Shown here: positions 1 to 8,030 of the stretch, piece by piece | How positions within the stretch are numbered: the first letter of the stretch is position 1 | Layout of the letters: each line of letters begins with the position of its first letter | NCBI GenBank assembly: GCA_015655225.1 | Contig: JAATFK010000400.1 | Coordinates: forward strand, 1-15,580 | Length of the DNA: 15,580 nt | Origin: Solirubrobacterales bacterium | GTDB lineage: Bacteria > Actinomycetota > Thermoleophilia > Solirubrobacterales > Solirubrobacteraceae | Direction: 5' to 3' | The notes under the pieces: generated by a model | The model's database searches: none | What the model was told of the DNA's origin: nothing | What the model saw: the letters and a program-made list of their open reading frames with translations, nothing else | Translations under genes and position numbers: made by a program

Positions 1-255
1 CGCTCTCCCGCCCCGGGATGCGACGGCCGGCGCGGTCGCCGAGCGCGCCCCTCGTGCGAACGCGAACGCCCCCGCGCCTCGTGAGGGGGCGAGCTCGCGG
101 TGTCAGAAGGGAGCTGAGCTCGATGCGTCCCTCTCCAATCTCGACGCTCCGGGGAGATGCGACGAGATCGCACGCCTGCGTGAAGCGCAGCCGAGCCAGC
201 CAGTCGCGGGCCGCGGTCGATGCCGAGCGTCCGAATGCGTTCGTCTGCTGGACGA
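1..255. other. Upstream stretch without a convincing gene
   Basis: No reading frame here has both a start codon and recognisable protein content. Frame 2 of the plus strand is stop-free from base 2 into the oxidoreductase gene, but it contains no ATG, GTG or TTG and its translation does not look like an extension of that family. One minus-strand frame is also stop-free, with no start codon near its upstream end. Stop-free frames are expected by chance at this GC content. The stretch probably holds the promoter region of the oxidoreductase gene and perhaps the end of a transcription unit lying to the left. Confidence 0.5.
67..91. repeat. GC-rich inverted repeat (possible hairpin)
   Basis: CGCCCCC (67-73) and GGGGGCG (85-91) form a perfect 7-bp stem with an 11-base loop. 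No T-run follows on either strand, so it is not a canonical intrinsic terminator. It could end a transcript from a gene left of the window, or be a chance pairing in GC-rich DNA. Confidence 0.3.
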
Positions 256-274
256 GTACAATATCACGTTGTAC
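256..274 (+). promoter_or_regulatory. Palindromic putative GntR operator with embedded -10 box
   Basis: GTACAA (256-261) and TTGTAC (269-274) are perfect 6-bp inverted arms around a 7-base spacer, ending directly against the ATG at 275. The left half reads GTACAATATCAC, nearly identical to GTACAATGTCAC at 11638-11649 in front of the transporter operon. TACAAT (257-262) also fits a -10 hexamer, so a bound repressor would cover the promoter and start site. It is inferred to be a site for the GntR/FCD regulators of this locus, because the GTACMAT core is shared with their own promoters. Confidence 0.5.
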
Positions 275-1102
275 ATGACTCATTTACGCGGTCTCTTCCT
301 TCCTCCCTTCGACGAACTTGCCGACGCCCGCGTGCTGGCGGGGCTGGCCCGCGATGCCGAGCGTGCCGGCTGGAATGGGATCTTTCTCTGGGATCATGTG
401 CAGTACGCCGAGCCTGTCGGACCGATCGCCGACCCCTGGACGTGCCTCGCGGCGATCGCGCTGGCGACGTCGACGATCCGCCTCGGCGCGCTCGTCACCC
501 CGCTACCTCGCCGGCGACCGTGGGTCCTTGCGCGTCAGGCCGTGACGCTCGACCACCTCTCGGGCGGGCGCCTCGTGCTCGGGCTCGGCGTCGGCGGCGG
601 CAGCCTCGGCGAGTGGGCCGAGTTCGGCGAGGAGATCGAGCTGCGCGCTCGCGCGGAGCTGCTCGACGAGGGCCTCGACCTGCTGGGGGAGCTGGGGTCG
701 GGACAGCCGATCGCGCACGCGGGACGCCACTTCGACGTTCGCAGCCGCCCCTTCCTCCCGGTGCCGGTGCAGCGCCCGCGGATCCCGGTCTGGATCGGCG
801 GCCGCTGGCCGGCCGCCGGTCCGCTCCGGCGCGCCGCTCGCTGGGACGGGGCCTTCCCGATCGGGCTCGAGCCCGAGGACGTCCCCGAGCTGCGCCGGCA
901 CATCGACGAGGCGCGGGGAGACCGCGACGAGTCCTTCGACGTCGTCGCGCGCGCCACGGCCGGCAGCGACCTGGCGCCGTGGCTGGAGGCGGACCTGACC
1001 TGGCTGCTCACCGACCTCGGGCCGAGGCCACTGCCGGGCGGCGGCTACGTCCCCACCATCGGGCTCGCCGAGGCCCGCGCGATCGTCGCGGCGGGCCCGT
1101 AG
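275..1102 (+). CDS. LLM-class flavin-dependent oxidoreductase (luciferase-like)
   Basis: This 275-residue protein belongs to the bacterial luciferase-like monooxygenase superfamily, cytoplasmic TIM-barrel enzymes that use reduced FMN or F420. Typical elements are the N-terminal strand ending in GLFLPPF (residues 6-12), WNGIFLWDHV (33-42), the segment around TSTIRLGALVTP (65-76), the LDHLSGGRLVLGLGVG block (about 92-107) and the later PVWIGG. Family members usually run 280-330 residues, so this is slightly short but looks complete. ATG 275 matches the usual family N-terminus. An in-frame TTG at 269 would add two residues and sits 6 bases after a TACAAT box. No Shine-Dalgarno sequence is visible for either start, so translation may be leaderless or nearly so. 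GntR-A begins 38 bases downstream on the same strand. The cofactor (FMN or F420) and substrate cannot be assigned. It is probably an oxidation step of the locus, since it shares the operator motif. Confidence 0.85.
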   Translation: MTHLRGLFLPPFDELADARVLAGLARDAERAGWNGIFLWDHVQYAEPVGPIADPWTCLAAIALATSTIRLGALVTPLPRRRPWVLARQAVTLDHLSGGRLVLGLGVGGGSLGEWAEFGEEIELRARAELLDEGLDLLGELGSGQPIAHAGRHFDVRSRPFLPVPVQRPRIPVWIGGRWPAAGPLRRAARWDGAFPIGLEPEDVPELRRHIDEARGDRDESFDVVARATAGSDLAPWLEADLTWLLTDLGPRPLPGGGYVPTIGLAEARAIVAAGP

Positions 1103-1122
1103 CGCTCCCGCGCCACCATGGT

Positions 1123-1137
1123 CAATGGTACGTTCCG
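1123..1137 (+). promoter_or_regulatory. Putative promoter/operator of GntR-A
   Basis: The 15-mer CAATGGTACGTTCCG recurs with one change in front of GntR-B (11712-11726). It contains ATGGTAC (1125-1131), the reverse complement of the GTACCAT form of the locus motif, and TACGTT (1129-1134), a TANNNT -10 box ending 6 bases before the GTG at 1141. That spacing fits a leaderless transcript. An 8-bp palindrome, ACCATGGT (1115-1122), lies just upstream and may be part of the site. No clear -35 is seen. Autoregulation is inferred. Confidence 0.5.
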
Positions 1138-1140
1138 AGC

Positions 1141-1812
1141 GTGTCAGCCAGATCTCCCATGTCCGTCGACCGCCTCGGCGACGTCCCGAGCCGACGGAGC
1201 CAGGTGACCGAGACGCTGCGGGCCGCGATCATCTCGGGGCAGCTCGAACCGGGCACGCTCTATTCGGCGCCGGAGCTCGCGAGCCAGCTGGGCGTCTCGC
1301 CGACCCCCGTCCGCGAGGCGATGATGCATCTCGCCAACGAGGGCCTGATCGAGGTTGCGCGCCACAAGGGCTTCCGCGTCACCGAGCCGAGCGAACGGGA
1401 CCTCGACGAGCAGCTCGAGCTGCGGCTGCTGATCGAGGTGCCGACCGTCGTGGCAGTCGCGCGCAAGGGCATCACGCCGGCGCAGGCCGCGACGTTGCGC
1501 ACGCTCGCGAGCGCAACGCTGACGACCGTCGAGGCGGGCGACTTCACCCGTCACGTCGGCGCCGACATCGAGTTCCACCTCACGCTGCTGGAGCTGCACG
1601 GCAACCAGCAGCTCGTCGACATGATGCGCGTCCTGCGCTACCGCTCGCGACTCTACGGCCTCGATGCTCCCGAGAAGGCCGACTACCTGCTCCAGGCCGC
1701 GCACGAGCACGAGGAGCTCGTCGCACTGCTCGAAGGCCGCGACACCGCGAGCGTCAAGCGCCTGCTGAGAGCCCACATCGCCCAGGTGCGCGGCGAGTGG
1801 AAGCGCGCGTAG
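1141..1812 (+). CDS. GntR family (FadR/FCD subfamily) transcriptional regulator, GntR-A
   Basis: This 223-residue regulator has an N-terminal winged helix-turn-helix (about residues 18-85, core LASQLGVSPTPVREA at 46-60, wing RHKGFRV at 74-80) and a C-terminal helical FCD ligand domain (about 88-215). FCD metal or ligand positions visible are D142, H146, H188/H190 and H212. Such proteins usually repress catabolic operons and are released by a pathway metabolite. GTG 1141 is preferred over ATG 1159, because from the GTG it aligns with GntR-B residue for residue over the whole length (about 130 of 223 identical) and because a -10 box ends 6 bases upstream. No Shine-Dalgarno sequence is visible, consistent with leaderless translation. 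Its TAG stop (1810-1812) directly abuts the stop of the epoxide hydrolase gene on the other strand. The effector is unknown; GntR-B likely shares its operators. Confidence 0.9.
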   Translation: MSARSPMSVDRLGDVPSRRSQVTETLRAAIISGQLEPGTLYSAPELASQLGVSPTPVREAMMHLANEGLIEVARHKGFRVTEPSERDLDEQLELRLLIEVPTVVAVARKGITPAQAATLRTLASATLTTVEAGDFTRHVGADIEFHLTLLELHGNQQLVDMMRVLRYRSRLYGLDAPEKADYLLQAAHEHEELVALLEGRDTASVKRLLRAHIAQVRGEWKRA

Positions 1813-2958
1813 TCAGCGCAGCTGGTTGAAGAACTCGGCGAGGTCGGCGGCGAGCAGCGCGGGCTCCTCGTAGGCGGCGAAGTGGCCGCCGCGCGGGAAG
1901 CGGTTGTAGCGCACCACGTCGTGGATCCGCTCGGCCCATGCCCGCGGCGGCAGGACGAGATCGTGCGGGAACACCGCCACAGCCGTCGGCACGTCGCCGG
2001 TCGTGCCCGGCGCGGCGGGACGGACAAAGTGGTCGTGGTAGGGACGAAACGACGACGCGATCGTGTTCGTCAGCCAGTACAGCGACGCCCAGGTCAGGAT
2101 CTCGTCCTCGTCGAAGCGCGTGAAGACGTCCCCGCCGCAGTCGCTCCAGCCGCGCAGCTTCTCGACCACCCAGGCGAGCCAGCCGACCGGCGAGTCGGCC
2201 AGCGCATAGGCCAGCGTGAGCGGCTTGGTCTGCTGCTCGTGCATGTAGCCGCCCTCGCTCCGCGTCCAGCTGGCGCGCTGCTGGACGAACGCGACCTCCT
2301 CCTCGCTGAGGGGCGGGTTCGTCATGTCGGGGGGCTCGCCGACCGCGAGCAGGTGGATCCCGATCAGCGCGTCGCCGTGGCGACGCGCGAGGCGAGCCGT
2401 GATCCCCGCCCCGAGGTCCCCGCCATGCGCCCCGTAGCGGGCGTAGCCGAGCACGTCGGTCATCAGCCGGTGCCACAGCTCAGGCGTCGACCAGTCGTCC
2501 GTCAGCTCGGACCGCTGCGCCGAGAAGCCGAAGCCCGGCAACGAGGGAACGACCACGTCGAACGACGCCCGGCCCGCCTCGCCGTGAAGCGACGGCTGCG
2601 CCAGCCGCTGCGCGAGCGCGGTCAGCTCCAGGAACGAGCCCGGCCAGCCGTGACTCAGCAGCAGCGGCGCCGCAGGGTCGCCCTCGCCGCGGAAGTGGAG
2701 GAAGTGCACCGGCGCGCCGTCGAGGTCGACGAGGAAGTGCGGCAGCTCGTTGATCGCCGCCTCCCGCGCCCGCCAGTCGTAGCCGCCGCTCCAGCGCTCG
2801 GCGAGGCGCCGCAGCACCGCCGTGTCGGTGCCGTTCGCCCAGCCGCCGTCGTCCGGTGTCGGCTCGGGCCAGCGGGTCGCGGCGACGCGCGCGCGCAGGT
2901 CGGCGAGCGCCGCGTCGGGGATCGCGGCGGTGAACGGCTGGGGCGTCGGGATGCTCAT
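1813..2958 (-). CDS. Epoxide hydrolase family protein (EHN domain, alpha/beta fold)
   Basis: A 381-residue protein of the microsomal-type epoxide hydrolase family, which opens an epoxide to a diol through an aspartyl ester intermediate. The EHN N-terminal domain covers roughly residues 5-115 and begins with the typical FTAAIPDAALADLRARVAATRW region. Catalytic features are the oxyanion motif HGWPGS (103-108), the nucleophile D181 in HGGDLG (normally HGGDWG), likely proton-donor Y307 in RPYHDHF, H359 in GGHFAAYEEP, and an acidic residue probably at D333. Length is normal for the family. ATG 2958 follows a GAGAGG ribosome site and overlaps the stop of the upstream hydrolase gene (ATGA), so it is translationally coupled. 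It is the last gene of the seven-gene operon; no terminator separates it from convergent GntR-A. The true substrate may be a carboxylic or other ester rather than an epoxide; the family is broad. Confidence 0.87.
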   Translation of the reverse strand: MSIPTPQPFTAAIPDAALADLRARVAATRWPEPTPDDGGWANGTDTAVLRRLAERWSGGYDWRAREAAINELPHFLVDLDGAPVHFLHFRGEGDPAAPLLLSHGWPGSFLELTALAQRLAQPSLHGEAGRASFDVVVPSLPGFGFSAQRSELTDDWSTPELWHRLMTDVLGYARYGAHGGDLGAGITARLARRHGDALIGIHLLAVGEPPDMTNPPLSEEEVAFVQQRASWTRSEGGYMHEQQTKPLTLAYALADSPVGWLAWVVEKLRGWSDCGGDVFTRFDEDEILTWASLYWLTNTIASSFRPYHDHFVRPAAPGTTGDVPTAVAVFPHDLVLPPRAWAERIHDVVRYNRFPRGGHFAAYEEPALLAADLAEFFNQLR

Positions 2959-4235
2959 CGGACCTCTCTCTCGCTGGTGTCTCGCAGCGAAAGCAGCCGG
3001 TCGAGGACCAGCCCCTTGCGCAGCGCGTCATGCTCGAGCTCGTCGCTGACCCAGGTTGCAGCACCGAGCGACTCGGCGGTCGCGAGCGACATCTCGGCGT
3101 CGACGAACAGATCGTGCCGATAGACGACCGCGCTCACGGGCACATCGTTGCGGCGCAGCACGTTGAGGTCGAACAGGCTCGGCCACTCCCTCCAGGCGGC
3201 CAGCTCGTGCGCGACCGCCGCGAACGGCACGAGCGTCGGGTCCTCCTCGAACATCCACGGGTAGATCATCTCGCCCGTGAAGAACGGCGGCCCCGTTACT
3301 CCCTCGGCCAGCGCGGGGAACTCGCCGCGAATGCGATGTGCCGACCAGGCCGTCGCCGCGTGGTCGGCGTACAGCGGCTCGTGCAGCAGCGCGAACAGCG
3401 GGCGGCCGGCGAGCGTGACGATCTGGTCCAGCCGCGTGGTGAACGCGTCGCCGGGATCCGGGTCCCGCGCGCCGGCCGGGAAGGCGAGCTCCAGCAGGAA
3501 GTGGAGGTCCTCCATGCCGGTCGTCAGCCCGAGCGCGATCCCGGCCGACTGCAGCCGGCGGACCGTGAGCCGCTCGCCGCGCGCCATCCTGACGTCGTGC
3601 GCTTCGAGGTGGGAAGCCAGCCGCCCGACGCGCTCGGCGTCCTGCGGGAAGGCGTCGAAGTACGCCTGTCCGCGGCGGGCCACCCGCGGGTAGGCGGCGC
3701 GGTAGACGGCGTCGGCGTCGGCGGTGAGCGACGGCAGCCCGCCGCTGATCAGCACCTCGCGCAGCCCGTGCGGAGCCAGCGACAGGTACGTCACGGCACA
3801 CCAGCCGCCGAAGCTCTGCCCGAGCACCGTCCACGGGACGTCGTCCTGGAGGGCCCGCCGCAGCAGCTCGGCGTCACGCACGATCGCGTCCGCACGGAAG
3901 CTCGTGAGGTACGCGGCCTGGTCGCGCGGCGTTCCCATCCCTGCGAGCGCGGCCGCCGTCACAGGTGAGCTGCGCCCGGTGCCGCGCGCGTCGAGGAGAA
4001 CGACCCGGAACTCCTCCAGTGCGCGCGGCAGCCAGCCGTGCCCGGCCGTCGGGCGGTCGGAGGGAAGGCCGGGGCCGCCCTGCAGGAACAGCAGGCGCGG
4101 GAGCTTCCGGTCGACGAGATCCGCGCGCACGACCTCGCGCGCGAACAGCTGCAACTGATCCCCGGCGGGCCGGTCGTAGCGCAGCGGGACCGTCAGCTCG
4201 TGGTCGGCCCAGGACAGCCCCGCGAGCGTCGTCAC
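2955..4235 (-). CDS. Alpha/beta hydrolase of peptidase family S33 (proline iminopeptidase-like)
   Basis: A 426-residue cytoplasmic serine hydrolase. It shows the S33 hallmarks: oxyanion-hole motif QGGPG (52-56, usually HGGPG), DARGTGRS (82-89, compare DQRGTGRS), nucleophile S141 in GQSFGGW, a late acid at D375 or D379 (YRHDLFVDAE), and H402 in LEHDALRKG. Between the nucleophile and the acid is the long helical cap typical of prolyl and tripeptidyl aminopeptidases. Family members remove N-terminal proline or act on other small amides and esters. No signal peptide is seen. The GTG start at 4235 overlaps the hyuB stop by four bases (GTGA), and the gene's own stop overlaps the epoxide hydrolase start. 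Placed after the ring-opening HyuAB genes, it may hydrolyse an amide or ester of the opened product; that role is inference. Confidence 0.85.
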   Translation of the reverse strand: MTTLAGLSWADHELTVPLRYDRPAGDQLQLFAREVVRADLVDRKLPRLLFLQGGPGLPSDRPTAGHGWLPRALEEFRVVLLDARGTGRSSPVTAAALAGMGTPRDQAAYLTSFRADAIVRDAELLRRALQDDVPWTVLGQSFGGWCAVTYLSLAPHGLREVLISGGLPSLTADADAVYRAAYPRVARRGQAYFDAFPQDAERVGRLASHLEAHDVRMARGERLTVRRLQSAGIALGLTTGMEDLHFLLELAFPAGARDPDPGDAFTTRLDQIVTLAGRPLFALLHEPLYADHAATAWSAHRIRGEFPALAEGVTGPPFFTGEMIYPWMFEEDPTLVPFAAVAHELAAWREWPSLFDLNVLRRNDVPVSAVVYRHDLFVDAEMSLATAESLGAATWVSDELEHDALRKGLVLDRLLSLRDTSEREVR

Positions 4236-5968
4236 CTCTCTACCTCGCGCAGCGCCCGCCGTGCCCGCGTCGCGTCGGCGTCCGCCGCGAGCGATCGCGG
4301 ATCGACGACGACCCCGTAGCGCGCCGCCGCCGCCGGGACGGTGACGAACCCGAGGCGGACGTCGTTGGCGACCTCTGCCTCAGGCCGCTCGAGCGGGTCG
4401 CCGAAGCCCCCGCCGCCACCGGTGCGCACCGTCACGAGCGTCTCGGCCGGGAGCGGCAGCTGGTTGACCTTGAGCCCGCGCCACTCGCCGTCGGGACCGA
4501 CGGCCTCGCACGCCGGGCCGTCTCCGGACTCGCCTCCGAGCAGCCCCCACGCCGGCGTGTGCGAGCGCTCGAACCAGAGCGAGACCTTCATGTCCTCGCG
4601 CAGCCGGTAGCCGCGGACGACGCCGCAGCCCCCGCGGTGGCGACCGGGCCCGCCGCTGTCGGGCCGCAGCGCGAACCGCTCGATGCGAACGGGGAACTTG
4701 GTCTCGAACACCTCGACGGGCACGTTCTTGAAGGATCCGTTGTTGATGCTGATGAGCGCGCTCTCGCCGTCGCCGTGCGGGTGGCCGCCCCAGCCGCCGG
4801 CCGTCGGCTCCGAGGAGACCCACACCTGCCCGTGGTCGCGCTCGCCCGTCAGCGCGATCACCATCGAGTCGCCGAAGTCCGGGGCGACGGCCGCGTCGCC
4901 GAGCGCCGGCGCGAGCGCCGAGATCATCAGCGTCGCGACCAACCCGAGCGAGGTGAAGTACCACTCGCACGGGCTCGGCTCGCGCGCGTTGAGGAAGCAC
5001 TCGTCGGGGACGACCACCTCCAGCGGAGCGAACGCCCCGCCAGTGATCGACAGGTTCGGCTTGATCAGCGACTTGTAGGCGAGCTGGATCGCCGAGACCG
5101 TCTGCGCATAGCCGCAGTTGACGGGGCCGCGCTGCGGGCCGGCGGTCCCGGTGAGGTCGACCGTCATGGTGTCGCCCGCGATCGTGACGGCGACCTCGAC
5201 GGGGATCGGCTGGTCACCGACGCCGTCGTCGTCGAGCGCGCCGCTCGCCGTGTAGCGGCCGTCCGGAAGGTCCGTCACCGCTTGTCGGTGGATCTCCTCC
5301 GCCTGGGCGAAGATGTTGGCCACCGCCGCGTCGAAGACATCCGTCCCGACGCGCGCGAGCAGCGACTGCATCCGCTTCTCGCCAGTCCGGCAGGCCGCGA
5401 CCTGGGCGTAGAAGTCGCCGATCAGCTCGTAGCCGAGCCGGCTGTTGCGGCGCAGGAAGTCGATCCACTCCTCGACCGGCTCGTAGTTGCGGATCACGCG
5501 CGTCGGCGCCAGGCGAAAGCCCTCCTGGTAGACGTCGAAGGAGAGCATGGTCGTGCCCGGGTCCTTGCCGCCGACGTCCTGCCAGTGGGCGCGCGTCGCC
5601 GCGAAGCCGATCAGCTCGCCCTCGTGGAAGATCGGACCGAAGACCGTCACGTCGTGCTAGTGGCTGCCCTGCACGTAGGAGTCGTTCATGATCACGATGT
5701 CCCCGGGCTCGAACCACTCCGGTCCGTGGAGGTCGAGCGTGTGCTGGACGCAGACCTCGAGGTTGCAGAGGAACAGCGGCACGCCGGTCGACTGACCCAG
5801 CGGACGGGCGTGGCGGTCCATCAGCGCGACCGCACAGTCGCGCCCCTCGTAGATGATCGGCGTGTAGGCGGAGCGGAAGAGGGTCGCGTTCATGTCCTCG
5901 GCGCACGCCGACATGAAGTTCCGGATGACCTCGGTCGTAACGGGGTCAGCGAGCGATTGCATGGTCAT
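4232..5968 (-). pseudogene. hyuB: HyuB-type hydantoinase/oxoprolinase B subunit interrupted by an in-frame TAG
   Basis: HyuB partners HyuA in ATP-dependent hydrolysis or carboxylation of cyclic amides and ketones (N-methylhydantoinase, 5-oxoprolinase, acetophenone carboxylase families). ATG 5968 (alternative 5962) lies 2 bases after the hyuA stop with GGAG upstream. The frame encodes 103 residues ending NDSYVQGSH, then TAG at 5657-5659, then 474 codons beginning HDVTVFGPIF in the same frame. Read through, the protein would be 578 residues, the usual size, with RAHWQDVGG and the C-terminal GGGGGFGDP region intact. The amber falls in the conserved motif NDPYxxGTHLxDVT, at the position usually Leu. 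There is no frameshift or other decay. GTG 5650 could restart translation, but the product would lack conserved N-terminal sequence and has only a weak ribosome site. Possible explanations are a recent nonsense mutation, a sequencing error (TTG would give Leu) or readthrough. It is annotated as a possible pseudogene because the stop is what the sequence shows. Confidence 0.8.
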
Positions 5969-5970
5969 GG

Positions 5971-8007
5971 TCAGTCTCCGTTGCGGGTGAGCAGCAGGTG
6001 GCCGTCTTCGACGCGGCGGCCCGACCAGCCGGGCGGCAGCACCGTCGTCGCGGTCGTCTCCTCCACGATCGCGGGGCCGCGGACCTCGTCGTCGGGCCCG
6101 AGCGCGGTGCGCGAGACGATCGTGCTGTCGAGCCACTCGTCGCCGAAGCGGACGCGGCGCGTCGACCACGGCGTCGGCGCGGCGATCGGCGGCGCGGCCT
6201 CGCGCGGCCGGTCGAGGTCGCCGTGCAGCGTCACCTGCAGCCGCACGATCTCGATCGGCGCGCCCGGGTTCGAGTGGCCATAGCGCGCCTGGTAGGCCGC
6301 GTTGAACGCCTCCGTAACAGACGCCGCATGGAGCGTCCCGGCGGACAGCGGGACCGAGAGCGTGTACTCCTGGCCGGCGTAGCGCAGGTCGACCGAGCGC
6401 GAGCTGCGCCGCGCCTGCGGCGCGACGCCCTCGCGGTCGAGGAGGTCCATGCCCGTCGCCGTGAGCCGGGTATAGATCTCCTCGATCTGCGTCAGGTCGA
6501 CCTCGTCGAGGGGGACGAAGTGCGTCTCGACGAAGTCGTGGCGCACGTCGGTCTGAAGCATCCCCCACGCCGAGAACGTGCCGGGATGGGCCGGCACGAC
6601 GACCTCGTCGATCTCCAGCTCCTGGGCCAGCGCGGCGGCGTGCATCGGTCCCGCGCCGCCGTAGGCCACGAGGATGAAGTCGCGCGGATCGATCCCCCGC
6701 CGGACGGTCTGCGTGCGGATCGCGTCGGCCATCGCCGCGTTGATGATGTCGAGGATTCCCTGGGCCGTCTGGTCGGCCGACAGGCCGATCTCGGCGCCGA
6801 CCGCGGCGATCGCCGCGCGAGCCCCGTCGAGATCGAGGTCCATCCCACCTCCGGCGAACTGCCGCGAGTCGACGCGACCGAGCGCGAGGTTCGCGTCGGT
6901 CACCGTCGGCCGCGTGCCGCCCCGCCGGTAGCAGACCGGCCCCGGCGTCGAACCCGCGCTCTCGGGCCCGACCCGCAGCGCCGGCCCCTCCAGCCACGCG
7001 ATCGAGCCGCCGCCGGCGCCGATCCCCGTGATGTCGACGGCCGCCATCTGGATCGGCAAGCCGTCGAGCTCGGTCTCGCTGGAGACCGACGCCTCGCCGT
7101 CGACGATCAGGCTGACGTCGAACGACGTCCCACCCATGTCGACGCAGACGACGTTGTGGCGGCCGAGCCGCCGGCTGATCTCGCGGGCGCCGATCGCTCC
7201 CCCGACGGGGCCGGACAGGAGCGTCTGGATCGGCGCCGTTCGGGCGGTCGCGCCGGTCGTGACGCCGCCGTTGGACTGCATCACGTGCAACGGCGCGTCG
7301 TCACGCTCGAGCGCATTCATCAGCGTCGTCAGATAGCGCTCGACGACCGGCGCGATGTAGGCCGTCATCACGGTCGTCGACGCACGCGCGTACTCACGCC
7401 ACTCGGGCGAGATCCGGTGCGAGAGGACGACCGGGATCGCCAGCTGCTCACGTAGGATCGCCTCGACGGCGAGCTCGTGCTCCGGGCGCATGAAGCTGTA
7501 CAGCAGGCAGACGGCGACGGACTCGAGGCCGAGCCTACGGATCTGCTCGGCGATCGCCCGGACGCCGGCGACATCCAGCTCGCGATGGACGCTGCCGTCG
7601 GCGTCCATCCGCTCGGGGACGCCGAAGAGCCGGTCGGCCTCGATCAGGGGCGCGGCCTTGCGGTAGCGCAGGTCGAAGATGTCCTGCCGGTCGTTGCCGC
7701 CGATCAGGTAGGCCTGCTCGATCCCGTCGGTCATCAGCAGCGCGGTCTGTGCGCCGCGCCGCTCGAGCACCGCGTTGAGCCCGACCGTCGTGCCGTGGAC
7801 GAAGAACCGCATCGCGTCCTGGTCGGGCACGAAGCGGGCGAGCGCGTCGAGCACCGCCCGCGCGGGATCCTCACGCGTCGAGAGCACCTTCCCGGTGTCG
7901 ATGTGGCCGGTGATCGCGTCCTGGATCACGATGTCGGTGAACGTGCCGCCGATGTCGACGGAGACGCGGAAGCGCTGGCCAGCGGAGGCCATGGGTGAGG
8001 CGTGCAT
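5971..8007 (-). CDS. hyuA: HyuA-type hydantoinase/oxoprolinase A subunit (ATP-binding)
   Basis: A 678-residue subunit of the hydantoinase A/oxoprolinase family, which activates a cyclic amide or related carbonyl substrate with ATP. Visible motifs are the actin-like phosphate loops DIGGTFTD (18-25) and DMGGTSFD (290-297), HGTTVGLNAVL (71-81), MQSNGGV (243-249), SGPVGG (265-270) and GAGGGSIA (330-337), followed by a complete C-terminal domain. Length is normal. ATG 8007 is chosen because AGGAG lies 9 bases upstream; ATG 7992 is a second candidate. The gene begins 23 bases after the permease stop and is followed within 2 bases by hyuB, so the pair is co-translated. The exact reaction (hydantoin, oxoproline, caprolactam-like or ketone substrate) cannot be told from sequence. 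No N-carbamoyl hydrolase or allantoinase-type hydantoinase is nearby, so a classical hydantoin route is not supported. Confidence 0.9.
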   Translation of the reverse strand: MHASPMASAGQRFRVSVDIGGTFTDIVIQDAITGHIDTGKVLSTREDPARAVLDALARFVPDQDAMRFFVHGTTVGLNAVLERRGAQTALLMTDGIEQAYLIGGNDRQDIFDLRYRKAAPLIEADRLFGVPERMDADGSVHRELDVAGVRAIAEQIRRLGLESVAVCLLYSFMRPEHELAVEAILREQLAIPVVLSHRISPEWREYARASTTVMTAYIAPVVERYLTTLMNALERDDAPLHVMQSNGGVTTGATARTAPIQTLLSGPVGGAIGAREISRRLGRHNVVCVDMGGTSFDVSLIVDGEASVSSETELDGLPIQMAAVDITGIGAGGGSIAWLEGPALRVGPESAGSTPGPVCYRRGGTRPTVTDANLALGRVDSRQFAGGGMDLDLDGARAAIAAVGAEIGLSADQTAQGILDIINAAMADAIRTQTVRRGIDPRDFILVAYGGAGPMHAAALAQELEIDEVVVPAHPGTFSAWGMLQTDVRHDFVETHFVPLDEVDLTQIEEIYTRLTATGMDLLDREGVAPQARRSSRSVDLRYAGQEYTLSVPLSAGTLHAASVTEAFNAAYQARYGHSNPGAPIEIVRLQVTLHGDLDRPREAAPPIAAPTPWSTRRVRFGDEWLDSTIVSRTALGPDDEVRGPAIVEETTATTVLPPGWSGRRVEDGHLLLTRNGD

Positions 8008-8030
8008 GAAAATCGACTCCTGTTCCCGTG

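Noticed and set aside
1..268. Stop-free minus-strand frame that could be the start of a divergent gene.
   Set aside because: It has no start codon near its upstream end and no recognisable domain. It could be a remnant, but chance openness at this GC content explains it equally well.
2..274. Possible N-terminal extension of the oxidoreductase, since its frame is open from base 2.
   Set aside because: No ATG, GTG or TTG occurs in that frame upstream of 269, the translation is compositionally random, and the family starts right at the strand encoded from 275.
1159..1812. ATG 1159 as the start of GntR-A.
   Set aside because: GTG 1141 gives a gap-free full-length match to GntR-B, and the -10 box spacing fits it better. 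ATG 1159 has no ribosome site.
1803..1830. A bidirectional terminator between GntR-A and the epoxide hydrolase gene.
   Set aside because: The stop codons abut with no intergenic base, and no stem-loop with T-runs is visible there.
5640..5670. Frameshift as the cause of the broken hyuB.
   Set aside because: The codon grid of the upstream part (stop at 5657-5659) and of the downstream part (GTG at 5648-5650) is the same, so there is a single nonsense codon and no indel.
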